DNA from: Prolixibacteraceae bacterium
GTDB taxonomy: Bacteria > Bacteroidota > Bacteroidia > Bacteroidales > Prolixibacteraceae
NCBI GenBank assembly: GCA_009773765.1
Contig: WTWZ01000005.1
Location: 62,001-126,000 of the forward strand
Reading direction: 5' to 3'
Length of the DNA stretch: 64,000 nt
Positions within the stretch are counted from its first letter, which is position 1. Each line of letters begins with the position of its first letter. Shown piece by piece: positions 26,928 through 35,585 of this stretch. A model generated the notes under the pieces. That model ran no database searches, had not been told where the DNA came from, and was given only the letters and a program-made list of their open reading frames with translations. Position numbers and translations under genes: made by a program.

Positions 26928-28379
26928 TTAATTTGCGGCGTAACGTTTTTCTGAAACAAGCCACAAACCTATGATGGTTAATAAACCATTTACAATTAAA
27001 AGTTCAAATCCAAAACGATAGCCATTAAAAATTACTTCGGAATATTTCGAAATAAAATAACAAATAATGGGTGAAACAACAGCTACCGCCGGAACCCATT
27101 TATCTTTCACAATCCGCTTTGAATATATGCCAAAAACAAATAACCCCAGTATGGGCCCGTAAGTGTAACCTGCCACCCGAAAAACAGCAACCACAATGCT
27201 TTCGTTGTTAATGGCCCTAAATAGCAGGATAACAACAATCAGTAATAACGAAAACATGATATGCGACCATTTTTTTATTCTCTTCTTTTTAGTTTCGTCA
27301 AATTTTTCAACCTTTAAAAAATCGACACTAAATGAAGTGGTAAGGGCAGTTAATGCCGAATCGGCGCTTGAATATGCCGCAGCAATAATTCCAAGTAAAA
27401 AGGCAATGGCAACGGGCAGCCCGAAATGGTTCATGGCAAGCATCGGGTACAAATTATCGGTATTTTCAGGCAGTGAAATCCCTTTGTTTTTGGCGTAAAT
27501 ATAAAGCAATGCGCCGAGGCTTAAAAAAAGAAAGACAGTTACCAGAAACGATAAACTAAAAACCATCATGTTTTTCTGAGCATCCCTGATATTTCTGCAA
27601 GTCAGGTTTTTTTGCATCATATCCTGATCCATGCCCACCATTACGATGGTAATAAACATTCCGGCAAAAAACTGTTTAAAGAAATTATTGCCTGTTCGCC
27701 AGTCCCAAAAGAAAATCTGAGAATTTGGGCCATGAATAATTTCTTTGATTAAAGTTCCGGCACTCCAGCCAAAACTATTTGAAACTGATACAATTGTAAA
27801 TATTACTGCACTAACCAGAAAAAGTGTCTGAAAAGTATCGGTCCAAACTATGGTTTTAATCCCTCCTTTAAATGTATAAACCCATATTAACCCGATAGTT
27901 ACTGTAACAGTTAATGCAAAAGGTATTTTAAAGGCATCGAAAAAAGCAATCTGAAGTACCACGGCTACAAGAAACAACCTGAATGCTGCCCCAATTAATT
28001 TGGAAACCAGAAAGAAAAAAGAACCGGTTTTATGCGAATATTCCCCAAAACGTTGTTCCAGAAAAGTGTAAATAGAAACCAGGTTCATTCTATAGTATAA
28101 AGGGAGCAATATCGCCGCAACAATCCAGTATCCAACAATATTGCCCAATACAAACTGGAAATACGAAAATGCCGAATTGCCAACTTCGCCGGGCACTGAA
28201 ATAAAAGTAACCCCTGAAAGCGTTGCCCCCACCATTCCAAATGCCACCAGGTACCAGGGCGATTTGCGGTTACCGGTAAAAAATGCATTTGTATCGGCCT
28301 TTCTGGAAGTAACCCACGAAAACGCGATTAAAACCAGAAAATACCCTAAAACAATACCAAGAACTAAATATGGATTCAT
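26928..28379 (-). CDS. Sodium:solute symporter (SSS family)
   Basis: A 483-residue inner-membrane symporter with about 13 hydrophobic helices along its whole length. Family features are the N-terminal SWVTSRKADTNAFFTGNRKSPWYLVAFGMVGATLSGVTF and the GIIAAAYSSADSALTAL segment near residue 341, which corresponds to the Na+-site helix. Its gene lies 3 nt after the DUF1343/NamZ gene, so the two form one operon. SSS members transport sugars, amino acids or sialic acid. From the neighbours, import of MurNAc or another peptidoglycan-derived sugar is inferred; a MurNAc transporter in Tannerella is coded near similar genes. Confidence 0.9.
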   Translation of the reverse strand: MNPYLVLGIVLGYFLVLIAFSWVTSRKADTNAFFTGNRKSPWYLVAFGMVGATLSGVTFISVPGEVGNSAFSYFQFVLGNIVGYWIVAAILLPLYYRMNLVSIYTFLEQRFGEYSHKTGSFFFLVSKLIGAAFRLFLVAVVLQIAFFDAFKIPFALTVTVTIGLIWVYTFKGGIKTIVWTDTFQTLFLVSAVIFTIVSVSNSFGWSAGTLIKEIIHGPNSQIFFWDWRTGNNFFKQFFAGMFITIVMVGMDQDMMQKNLTCRNIRDAQKNMMVFSLSFLVTVFLFLSLGALLYIYAKNKGISLPENTDNLYPMLAMNHFGLPVAIAFLLGIIAAAYSSADSALTALTTSFSVDFLKVEKFDETKKKRIKKWSHIMFSLLLIVVILLFRAINNESIVVAVFRVAGYTYGPILGLFVFGIYSKRIVKDKWVPAVAVVSPIICYFISKYSEVIFNGYRFGFELLIVNGLLTIIGLWLVSEKRYAAN

Positions 28380-28382
28380 GGT

Positions 28383-29552
28383 TTATTCAAAATCGGGGTA
28401 AAGCAAATATTTCTTTCTCATCAATTTATATTTTTTCAACTCAGGTTCCAGGGCTTCCAATATTTCATGTTCACTCTTTCCTGATCTGATTTGAGCAATC
28501 AGTTCATCATTTCCCGCAAGTAAATTAAACCAGTTTTCCCGCGTCAGAAAATCCTTCTTATCCTCATACTTGTTATAAAAATCAATAAAAAATTTCAATG
28601 TGAATTTTGGCGCATTTTTTAAAGGCCTGAGATCAATCCCGTAACAAACTTTCCCTTCGTTAAGCGGATTTACCGCCACTCCGGGAATATCTTTTGGGGT
28701 GAACTGAAAATCGCCCAGATTTTTTTTCAGGCCGCCCAAAACCTGAAAAGGAAAATCTGTTCCCCTGCCCACGCTCACACTGGTTGCCTCGAAAAAGCAA
28801 AGCGATGGATATAACCTGACAGATAAATAATTGGGCAGATTTGGCGACGGCCTTACCGGTAATTCATATTTTGTTGAATGTGTATAGTTTTGAACCGGAA
28901 TTACGTGCAAATCACATTTACGGCCAGCCTTGTGCCATTTTTCACCGTTAATCATTTGTGCCAGTTCGCCAACAGTACAACCGTGCACAATTGGTATGGG
29001 ATGCATCCCGACAAACGATTCAAATCCGGGTTTTAAAACAGGCCCTGCAACATAATCCCCATTGGGGTTCGGACGGTCCAAAACTATCAACGGCATGTTA
29101 TTTTCGGCGCAAGCTTCGATAACCTGGTGCATTGTTGAAATATAGGTGTAAAAACGGCAACCAACATCCTGAATGTCAAAAATCATTACATCAATATTTT
29201 TTAAATGTGCAGAAGTGGGCTTTTTGGTTTGGCCATACAACGACAAAACCTGGATCCCGGTTTTCACATCCAGACCATCTTTAATTTCTTCGCCCGCTGA
29301 AACATCGCCGCGAAAACCATGCTCTGGCGCAAAAATTTTTTCAACCTGTATATTTTTTGACAAAATAAAATCCACCAAATGAATACTACCTACCTGAGAA
29401 GTGTGGTTAACCACAAGGCCAACTCTTTTATTTTCAATAATTGGCAGGTATTTTTCTGGTTGCCCGGCCCCGGTTATAATTTTATCTGAATTTGCCGACG
29501 ATGAAAACCCTGCTAAAATCAACATAAATATGAATCCGAAAAACTTAAACAT
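28383..29552 (-). CDS. namZ: DUF1343 exo-beta-N-acetylmuramidase (NamZ-like)
   Basis: A 389-residue exported protein of the DUF1343 family, whose characterised members (NamZ) remove MurNAc from non-reducing ends of peptidoglycan fragments. The signal peptide is FFGFIFMLILAGFSSSA. Family motifs are GLVVNHTSQVG near residue 45, IFAPEHGFRG (Glu77), DVMIFDIQDVGCRFYTYISTM near 125 and LDRPNPNG. The two-domain layout and length are normal. It faces the NagZ-like GH3 gene, and the pair would degrade MurNAc-GlcNAc chains stepwise. Gene symbol is by family homology. Confidence 0.88.
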   Translation of the reverse strand: MFKFFGFIFMLILAGFSSSANSDKIITGAGQPEKYLPIIENKRVGLVVNHTSQVGSIHLVDFILSKNIQVEKIFAPEHGFRGDVSAGEEIKDGLDVKTGIQVLSLYGQTKKPTSAHLKNIDVMIFDIQDVGCRFYTYISTMHQVIEACAENNMPLIVLDRPNPNGDYVAGPVLKPGFESFVGMHPIPIVHGCTVGELAQMINGEKWHKAGRKCDLHVIPVQNYTHSTKYELPVRPSPNLPNYLSVRLYPSLCFFEATSVSVGRGTDFPFQVLGGLKKNLGDFQFTPKDIPGVAVNPLNEGKVCYGIDLRPLKNAPKFTLKFFIDFYNKYEDKKDFLTRENWFNLLAGNDELIAQIRSGKSEHEILEALEPELKKYKLMRKKYLLYPDFE

Positions 29553-29587
29553 GTTTTAATAACGTTTATGATATATTTGCGAAAATA
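29552..29587. promoter_or_regulatory. Back-to-back -7 boxes between namZ and the GH3 gene
   Basis: TATATTTG at 29572-29579 is a perfect plus-strand -7 box with ATG at 29551-29553 18 bp upstream. It is followed without a gap by CGAAAATA (29580-29587), which on the minus strand reads TATTTTCG, one mismatch from the same consensus and pointing to namZ. The two divergent promoters would therefore compete for RNA polymerase. Confidence 0.45.
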
Positions 29588-29635
29588 CCAATTGCCAATA
29601 CTTTTTTGTTATTTAACGTGTAAAAATTTTATTTA

Positions 29636-32605
29636 ATGTTTTATACAGCCGAAATCATGAATTTGAGGGGAAGAGTTTTAATAATCGTTTTACTTTTTGG
29701 GGTTTTCAGTATTTCGGGGGTTTCAGCAACAGAGCCACCCTTTGTTCGGTTTAAAACCGATAAGTGGGTTACCGAACAATTGGAAAAAATGACGCTTGAT
29801 GAAAAAATTGCCCAACTTATGACCATAGCCGTTTACCCTGAACAGGGCACTGAGAGTAAAAACAAAACACTTGAACAAATTCAGCTTTACAAACCGGGGG
29901 GCATCTTAGTAATGCAGGGAAAACCTGTGGAAACGGCAAAATGGATAAACGATTTTCAGGAAAAATCAAAAATACCACTATTGGTAGCTATTGATGGCGA
30001 ATGGGGATTATCGATGCGGATTGACAGTGTGATGAAGTTCCCGTATGCCCAGGCAATCGGGGCGGTGCAGGATTCGGCAATTATTTACCAAATGGGCCGC
30101 GATTTTGGCGCACAACTGAAACTGATGGGAATTCACATGAATTTTGCCCCTGTGGCCGATGTCAACACCAATTCAAATAACCCGGTTATCAATTTCCGGG
30201 CTTTCAGCGAAAATAAAACCGATGTCGCCAGAAAAGCATGGTGGGTGGCCAAAGGGATGCAGGATGCCGGGGTGGTTCCGGTGGCAAAACATTTCCCCGG
30301 ACATGGCGACACCGACACCGATTCGCATAAAATACTTCCGTTTATTTCCCACTCAAAAGCAAGAATGGATTCTCTCGAATCTTTTCCTTTCCGCTATTTG
30401 TCAGAAAAAGGAATCAGCGGAATAATGACTGCACATTTAAATGTTTCTTCAATCGACAATTCTCAAATCCCATCTTCGCTTTCAAAAAAAATAATAACAG
30501 GTTATCTGAAAAAAGAAATTGGCTACAAGGGGTTTATTGTTACCGATGCCATCAACATGAAAGGGGTGAAGACTGAAAAAGGAAATGCCGAAGCTGAAGC
30601 GCTGATTGCCGGAAATGACATGGTTGAATTTGTACCCGATTTAAACAAAGCAATTCAATCGGTTAAGAATGCCATTAATGAAGGAAGGCTGAATATTTCA
30701 GAAATTGATGAAAAATGCCTTACAGTTCTGGCGCTGAAACGATGGGCAAATCTTAACAATTACAAACCTTCCGACCTGAACAACTTAACTTCCCGGCTGA
30801 ATTCCCCGTTCTTCGAAGTAACCAACCGAAAGCTGATAAAAGGTTCGCTTACAGTTTTAAAAAACAGGGGAATTTTACCTGTGCAAGGGCTCGATTCCTT
30901 AAGAATTGCATCGCTCATTATAGGAAGCACAGAGATTTCACCTTTCCAGAAAATGCTTGAAAATTATGCACAGACCGACCATTTTACACTCTCAAAAAAT
31001 GCCACCGAAAATGATTGGGCAAAAATCCGGGCAAAACTTAAAAATTACAATCTGGTTATTTCAGGAATCCAGGGAATCAATATTTATCCGCCATCGAAAT
31101 ATGGGGCCACAGAAATACAGCTCAGGGCTGTAGCTGAAATCATAAATGATAATAACTCCGTTTTTGTGTTTTTTGGAAATGCTTACGCATTAAAACATTT
31201 TGAAACCATCCATCACTCAGGCGGATTAATCCTGGCTTACCAAAATACGCCCCTCCATCAGGAGTTGGCTGCCCAGTTGATATTTGGAACTTTTGATGTA
31301 ACCGGAAAATTGCCGGTTACTGTTGACACCAGGTTTAAATTTAATCAAGGGATTGTACTGAAAAGCAACAAAAGCCTCGCTTACGCCATTCCTGAAGAAA
31401 CCGGGATCAAATCGGAATTGCTTGCAAAAAAAATTGATTCTTTAGCGTATTTAGGAATAAACAACGGGGCATATCCCGGCTGCCAGGTTTTAATTGCCAA
31501 AGACGGAAATGTAATTTTCCATAAAACTTACGGATACCATACTTACGATAAAAAAATGCCTGTTAAGGAAACCGACCTTTACGATTGGGCATCAATAACC
31601 AAAGTAACGGGGCCACTTCCGGCAATTATGAAATTGGTTGACGAGAAAAAACTGGATATTGACCAACCTCTGTGCAAATACTGGCCCGACTTTAAAAACA
31701 GCAACAAAGAGAATATTAAAATTACCGATTTTCTGGCCCATCAGTCGGGTATTCCCGCCTGGATACCTTTTTGGCAAATGGCTGCCAATAAAAAAGGAGA
31801 ACTTGATCCCAATTACTTTAAACACAGGCCTACTGAAGGTTACCAGGTTCGGGTATCCGAAAATCTGTACCTCAAAGACGATTTTAAAAAACTGATTTAC
31901 GATTCCATCAGAAATACCAAACTGGGGCCAAAAAAATATGTTTATTCCTGTTTAAGTTTTCATATTTACCCTGAAGTAATTGCAAAACTGGCCGGCATGA
32001 ATTATGAAGAATATCTGAAAAGCACTTTTTACCGGCCCCTTGGGGCTACCACAATAACGTACAATCCTTACATGCTCTTTACCCTGAACCAAATTATCCC
32101 CACTGAAACCGATGAATTATTCAGAAAACAAACCATTCGCGGTTTCGTGCACGATGAAGGCGCTGCAATGCTGGGCGGTATTTCCGGGAATGCCGGCTTG
32201 TTTGGCACAACCGGGGATTTGGCCAAACTGTTTCAGATGTACCTGCAAAAAGGTTATTATGGTGGAAAACGTTACATCAGCGAAGAAACGGTAGGCCGGT
32301 TTATCAAAATTCAATTCCCGGAGAACAACAACCGCCGTGGACTGGGATTCGACAAACCACTCATCGATAACAACAAAAAAACACTGAAGGATGCATATCC
32401 GGCAATTGATGCCGGCGAAAACAGCTTTGGCCATTCGGGATTTACAGGAACCTTCGTTTGGGCCGACCCCGATAACGGGCTGCTCTATATTTTCATGTCG
32501 AACCGCGTTTGCCCGACACGTGAGAATGGAAAACTATTCGATTTAAATATTCGTACTGCCATGCACCAGGAAATTTATAACTGTATTAAAAACGGTATCA
32601 ACTGA
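29636..32605 (+). CDS. GH3 N-acetylglucosaminidase-beta-lactamase-like fusion
   Basis: A 989-residue exported two-enzyme protein. After a signal peptide (VLIIVLLFGVFSISGVSA), a GH3 domain covers about residues 35-400, with KHFPGHGDTDTDSHK at 217, the NagZ His/Asp signature, and the nucleophile Asp304 in IVTDAINMKG. A second GH3 domain follows to about 570. From about 590 is a serine beta-lactamase/D-Ala-D-Ala peptidase-like domain with S653-I-T-K656 and HSGFTG near the end. Its middle motif reads Y770-S-C rather than Y-x-N. It probably acts in the periplasm or on the surface to trim GlcNAc from muropeptides and act on stem peptides. Some predicted start codons lie a few residues downstream. 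Confidence 0.93.
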   Translation: MFYTAEIMNLRGRVLIIVLLFGVFSISGVSATEPPFVRFKTDKWVTEQLEKMTLDEKIAQLMTIAVYPEQGTESKNKTLEQIQLYKPGGILVMQGKPVETAKWINDFQEKSKIPLLVAIDGEWGLSMRIDSVMKFPYAQAIGAVQDSAIIYQMGRDFGAQLKLMGIHMNFAPVADVNTNSNNPVINFRAFSENKTDVARKAWWVAKGMQDAGVVPVAKHFPGHGDTDTDSHKILPFISHSKARMDSLESFPFRYLSEKGISGIMTAHLNVSSIDNSQIPSSLSKKIITGYLKKEIGYKGFIVTDAINMKGVKTEKGNAEAEALIAGNDMVEFVPDLNKAIQSVKNAINEGRLNISEIDEKCLTVLALKRWANLNNYKPSDLNNLTSRLNSPFFEVTNRKLIKGSLTVLKNRGILPVQGLDSLRIASLIIGSTEISPFQKMLENYAQTDHFTLSKNATENDWAKIRAKLKNYNLVISGIQGINIYPPSKYGATEIQLRAVAEIINDNNSVFVFFGNAYALKHFETIHHSGGLILAYQNTPLHQELAAQLIFGTFDVTGKLPVTVDTRFKFNQGIVLKSNKSLAYAIPEETGIKSELLAKKIDSLAYLGINNGAYPGCQVLIAKDGNVIFHKTYGYHTYDKKMPVKETDLYDWASITKVTGPLPAIMKLVDEKKLDIDQPLCKYWPDFKNSNKENIKITDFLAHQSGIPAWIPFWQMAANKKGELDPNYFKHRPTEGYQVRVSENLYLKDDFKKLIYDSIRNTKLGPKKYVYSCLSFHIYPEVIAKLAGMNYEEYLKSTFYRPLGATTITYNPYMLFTLNQIIPTETDELFRKQTIRGFVHDEGAAMLGGISGNAGLFGTTGDLAKLFQMYLQKGYYGGKRYISEETVGRFIKIQFPENNNRRGLGFDKPLIDNNKKTLKDAYPAIDAGENSFGHSGFTGTFVWADPDNGLLYIFMSNRVCPTRENGKLFDLNIRTAMHQEIYNCIKNGIN

Positions 32606-32769
32606 TTCTTAATTAATGTTAATAATAGGATAGCCATTTTCTGTTAAACATTAATATTTTATGTTCTTAACCTCTGTTGTACAAATAATTACAAGGCATG
32701 TTCAACCAATCGGCAAACAGCTTAAAACCAAATTTTAAAAGCATTGGAAAATACCTGTTTTTAATCTTT

Positions 32770-32798
32770 TTGTTATTAAATTATTAATTCTACTTTTA
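32770..32798 (+). promoter_or_regulatory. Candidate promoter for the small HTH gene
   Basis: TTG at 32770-32772 is followed after 18 bp by TACTTTTA (32791-32798), one mismatch from TAnnTTTG. The start codon is 49 bp further on. Confidence 0.35.
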
Positions 32799-32847
32799 CA
32801 CTTGAGACATTTTTTTATTTTGTTATTCACATAAAATATTAAGCGAT

Positions 32848-33093
32848 ATGACAAGCAAAATCACATTTAACGAGTTGCGAAAAATCAAAGACAGCTTACC
32901 TGACGGTTCCATTAAAAAACTGGCGCAAGAATTTGCAGTGTCCGAGGAAACCGTCAGAAATTACTTTGGAGGCGCCAATTATGTAAAGGGATCAACCGTT
33001 GGGATACACATGGAACCGGGGCCAAACGGGGGGATAGTTCTGCTCGACGACACTGCAATCCTCGACAGGGCAAAGGAACTTATTGAACCCTAA
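32848..33093 (+). CDS. Small helix-turn-helix DNA-binding protein
   Basis: An 81-residue protein. The N-terminal half has a helix-turn-helix pattern: IKKLAQEFAVSEETVRNYF at about residues 22-40, in which AQEFAVSEETVRNY matches the helix-turn-recognition helix layout. The C-terminal half is Gly-rich (GPNGGIVLLDD), followed by a short helix. It has no neighbours in an operon: its own terminator follows and the preceding gene ends 240 bp upstream. It is probably a small Bacteroidota-specific regulator or nucleoid protein; targets are unknown. The ORF is short but its composition, isolated promoter and terminator support it. Confidence 0.8.
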   Translation: MTSKITFNELRKIKDSLPDGSIKKLAQEFAVSEETVRNYFGGANYVKGSTVGIHMEPGPNGGIVLLDDTAILDRAKELIEP

Positions 33094-33131
33094 GCACCAC
33101 AAAATATAAATAACCAATTATTATATTTCGT

Positions 33132-33161
33132 AAACTGTCTTATATTTAGGGCAGTTTTTTT
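33132..33161 (+). terminator. Rho-independent terminator
   Basis: AAACTGTC pairs with GGCAGTTT (one U-G pair) around a 10-nt loop, followed by a run of Ts. It ends the small HTH transcript. Confidence 0.8.
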
Positions 33162-33187
33162 AATACTCATATTAACCTGATTTTAAA

Positions 33188-33982
33188 ATGAAAAAATTAT
33201 CATTTCTATTTATTACACTAAGTGTTGTACTGTTTTTCCCTTCTTGCGAAAAACCATGGCAACCTCTTTTTAATGGCGAAAATCTCGACAACTGGGACAA
33301 ACATCTGGGCACTCCGTTAAGCGGATACGAAGATTTAGCGCTAACTGCCACAACAGAAAATGTTTTTACAGTTGTGGAAGAAAATGGCGAGAAACTGATT
33401 CGTATTTCCGGCGTTGTAAACGGTTCGCTGGCTACCCGCGACACTTTTGCCAACTACCACCTGCAACTGGTTTTTAAATGGGGCGACGAAATTCATTCGC
33501 GCCAGAACAGCGGCCTTTTATACCACAGTTTTGGCGACTTTGGCGTGGCCATCGGGACCTGGATGACCAACATTGAATGCCAGTTAATGCACGAACGCCT
33601 CGGCGACACCTATTTGATGGAAAACACCTATTGCGAAACAGCCGTCAAAGAGGTTGAAGGAAGCTTTATGTTTGCCAAAGATGGCGAGGTAAAAAAATTC
33701 GGGAGAGATTTTAACGGGCCGGGAATTAAAAAAGGAGTTGATGCCGAAAATCCGTTGGGTGAATGGAACACGGTTGACCTTTTTTGTGTTGGCCAAACTG
33801 CCGTACACGTTGTAAACGGACAGATTACAATGATAAACAAAAACACCGGAAAAGTTGAAAACGGAGAGGTAATTCCTTTAACTTCCGGTAAAATTCAATT
33901 ACAGTCTGAAGGCGCAGAACTGTTTGTTAAATCAATACAGATTAAACCGATTAAGGAAATTCCGGCAGAACTGATGAAATAA
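33188..33982 (+). CDS. DUF1080 (3-keto-disaccharide hydrolase-like) lipoprotein
   Basis: A 264-residue lipoprotein with the signal SVVLFFPSCEKPW (Cys about residue 19). Directly after the Cys begins a DUF1080 domain with its usual start PLFNGENLDNWDKHLG. The fold is a concanavalin-like beta-sandwich; SRQNSGLLYH and a terminal IQLQSEGAELFVKSIQIKPI segment are typical. DUF1080 proteins are widespread in Bacteroidota and Planctomycetota, and some members hydrolyse 3-keto-glycosides. There is no sugar-oxidising partner nearby, so the substrate is unknown. A terminator follows, so it is transcribed alone. Confidence 0.88.
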   Translation: MKKLSFLFITLSVVLFFPSCEKPWQPLFNGENLDNWDKHLGTPLSGYEDLALTATTENVFTVVEENGEKLIRISGVVNGSLATRDTFANYHLQLVFKWGDEIHSRQNSGLLYHSFGDFGVAIGTWMTNIECQLMHERLGDTYLMENTYCETAVKEVEGSFMFAKDGEVKKFGRDFNGPGIKKGVDAENPLGEWNTVDLFCVGQTAVHVVNGQITMINKNTGKVENGEVIPLTSGKIQLQSEGAELFVKSIQIKPIKEIPAELMK

Positions 33983-34002
33983 TAAATGTGTCATATTTTC
34001 CG

Positions 34003-34034
34003 CCCGTTCCATTTTTGGAGCGGGTTTCTTTATT
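34003..34034 (+). terminator. Rho-independent terminator
   Basis: CCCGTTCC (34003-34010) pairs with GGAGCGGG (34017-34024), with one U-G pair and a 6-nt loop, followed by a T-rich tail. It ends the DUF1080 transcript. Confidence 0.82.
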
Positions 34035-34086
34035 TCAAAAAATCAGAGTTACTAACATTGATATTCATTATGGTTAACATCTTTTT

Positions 34087-34117
34087 TTGAATAAATATTC
34101 CAAATCCTTTATTCTTG
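34087..34117 (+). promoter_or_regulatory. Promoter of the uracil permease gene
   Basis: TTG (34087-34089), 20-bp spacer, then TATTCTTG (34110-34117), one mismatch from TAnnTTTG. The spacing is ideal and the ATG is 22 bp downstream. Confidence 0.5.
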
Positions 34118-34139
34118 TAAAAAATTTTAAACCTGTAAT

Positions 34140-35339
34140 ATGAAGCCTACATCTTTTCTTGAGCAATTAACAGTAAAAAACTCGGTTTTAGGGGTACAGT
34201 TTTTATTTGTTGCTTTTGGCGCAACAGTTCTGGTACCATTGCTTGTAGGTATTGATCCGGCTGTTGCCCTGTTTACTGCCGGAGTTGGAACCCTTATTTT
34301 TCATCTCGTTACTAAGGGACAGGTACCAATTTTCCTTGGAAGCAGTTTTGCATTTATTGCCCCAATTATTGAAGCAACAAAACTCTTCGGCTGGCCGGGA
34401 ACCCTTTCCGGCATTGTTGCAGTTGGCCTTGTTTACGGAATTGTTTCGGCGCTGGTAAAAGCTCGTGGCATTAAATTTATCGAGCAACTTTTTCCGGCAG
34501 TTGTAGTTGGCCCCGTTATTATGATTATTGGATTATCGCTTGCACCAACTGCGGTAAACATGGCAAAAACTGATTGGATCCTCGCTATAATTGCGTTAAC
34601 CACAGCAATTATCGTTGTAATTTTCGGTAAGAAAATGATTAAACTTATTCCTGTTTTTATCGCAATCGGGGTAACTTATGTAGTTGCAATTATCTGGGGA
34701 AAAGTTGATTTCACTCCGGTTAAGGAATCGGCATGGATAATGATCCCGCAATTTACTTTGCCGCAATTTCACTGGAATGCCATTTTGTACATGATTCCGG
34801 TAGCAATCGCCCCAATAATTGAACACGTTGGCGATATTTATGCAGTTGGCGGAGTTTGCAACAAAAACTTCATTGAAAAACCCGGGTTAAACCGCACCTT
34901 GCTGGGCGATGGAATTGCAACCACTGTAGCCGGTATGTTTGGCGGGGTTCCAAATACAACTTATTCCGAAGTTACCGGTGCCATAACTTTAACCAAAGTT
35001 ACAAATCCGTTTGTTTTGCGTATTGCTGCAGTAACAGCTATTGTTTTTGCTTTTGTCGGAAAAATAAGCGGATTTCTGAAAACCATTCCACAATCAATTC
35101 TGGGAGGGATAATGCTGCTGCTGTTCGGAATGATTGCTGCAATAGGCATTAAAGCATTGGTTGAATCAAAATCCAATATTTCGGAAACCCGCAACCAGGT
35201 AATCATTTCTGTGGTATTGACCATCGGAATTGGCGGTGCAATACTGAAATCGGGCAATTTTTCGCTGGGCGGAATCGGATTAGCTGCTGTTGTGGGAATA
35301 ATTCTGAACCTTATTTTGCCAAAAACAAAAACTGAATAA
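34140..35339 (+). CDS. uraA: NCS2-family uracil/xanthine permease
   Basis: A 399-residue inner-membrane nucleobase:cation symporter. About 12-14 hydrophobic helices cover it. Family motifs are FLGSSFAFIAPI near residue 63, the substrate-site segment APIIEHVGDIYAVGG near 218, and NTTYSEVTGAITLTK near 275 with the conserved polar residues. The EHVGD version resembles uracil permeases such as UraA more than xanthine or urate carriers, hence the symbol, which is tentative. It has its own promoter and no linked pyrimidine genes. Confidence 0.9.
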   Translation: MKPTSFLEQLTVKNSVLGVQFLFVAFGATVLVPLLVGIDPAVALFTAGVGTLIFHLVTKGQVPIFLGSSFAFIAPIIEATKLFGWPGTLSGIVAVGLVYGIVSALVKARGIKFIEQLFPAVVVGPVIMIIGLSLAPTAVNMAKTDWILAIIALTTAIIVVIFGKKMIKLIPVFIAIGVTYVVAIIWGKVDFTPVKESAWIMIPQFTLPQFHWNAILYMIPVAIAPIIEHVGDIYAVGGVCNKNFIEKPGLNRTLLGDGIATTVAGMFGGVPNTTYSEVTGAITLTKVTNPFVLRIAAVTAIVFAFVGKISGFLKTIPQSILGGIMLLLFGMIAAIGIKALVESKSNISETRNQVIISVVLTIGIGGAILKSGNFSLGGIGLAAVVGIILNLILPKTKTE

Positions 35340-35435
35340 CTTTTTTTTCAGCTGAAAAGCCGACGCAGGAAACGGTAGATTATTATTTCAATTCCGGGTT
35401 CTTCGGAAAGGCAAGCGTAAAAAACCAATTGACTG

Positions 35436-35463
35436 TTATTATCGTCAATGACGACGATAATAA
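35436..35463. repeat. Perfect inverted repeat in the uraA-amrS gap
   Basis: TTATTATCGTC (35436-35446) and GACGATAATAA (35453-35463) are perfect inverted copies around AATGAC. No T-run follows in either direction, so it is less likely to be an intrinsic terminator. It may be an operator for a dimeric regulator upstream of the radical SAM gene. Confidence 0.6.
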
Positions 35464-35585
35464 GATAGTAAAAACAAATTTTCAGTTAACTTTTTTAAGG
35501 TTAAATTTCAATATTTAGTCAACATACACTGAATTTGTGATTTTCAGGATTTTGCCTCTTTGTACCTTTTTCATACCTTTAATAC

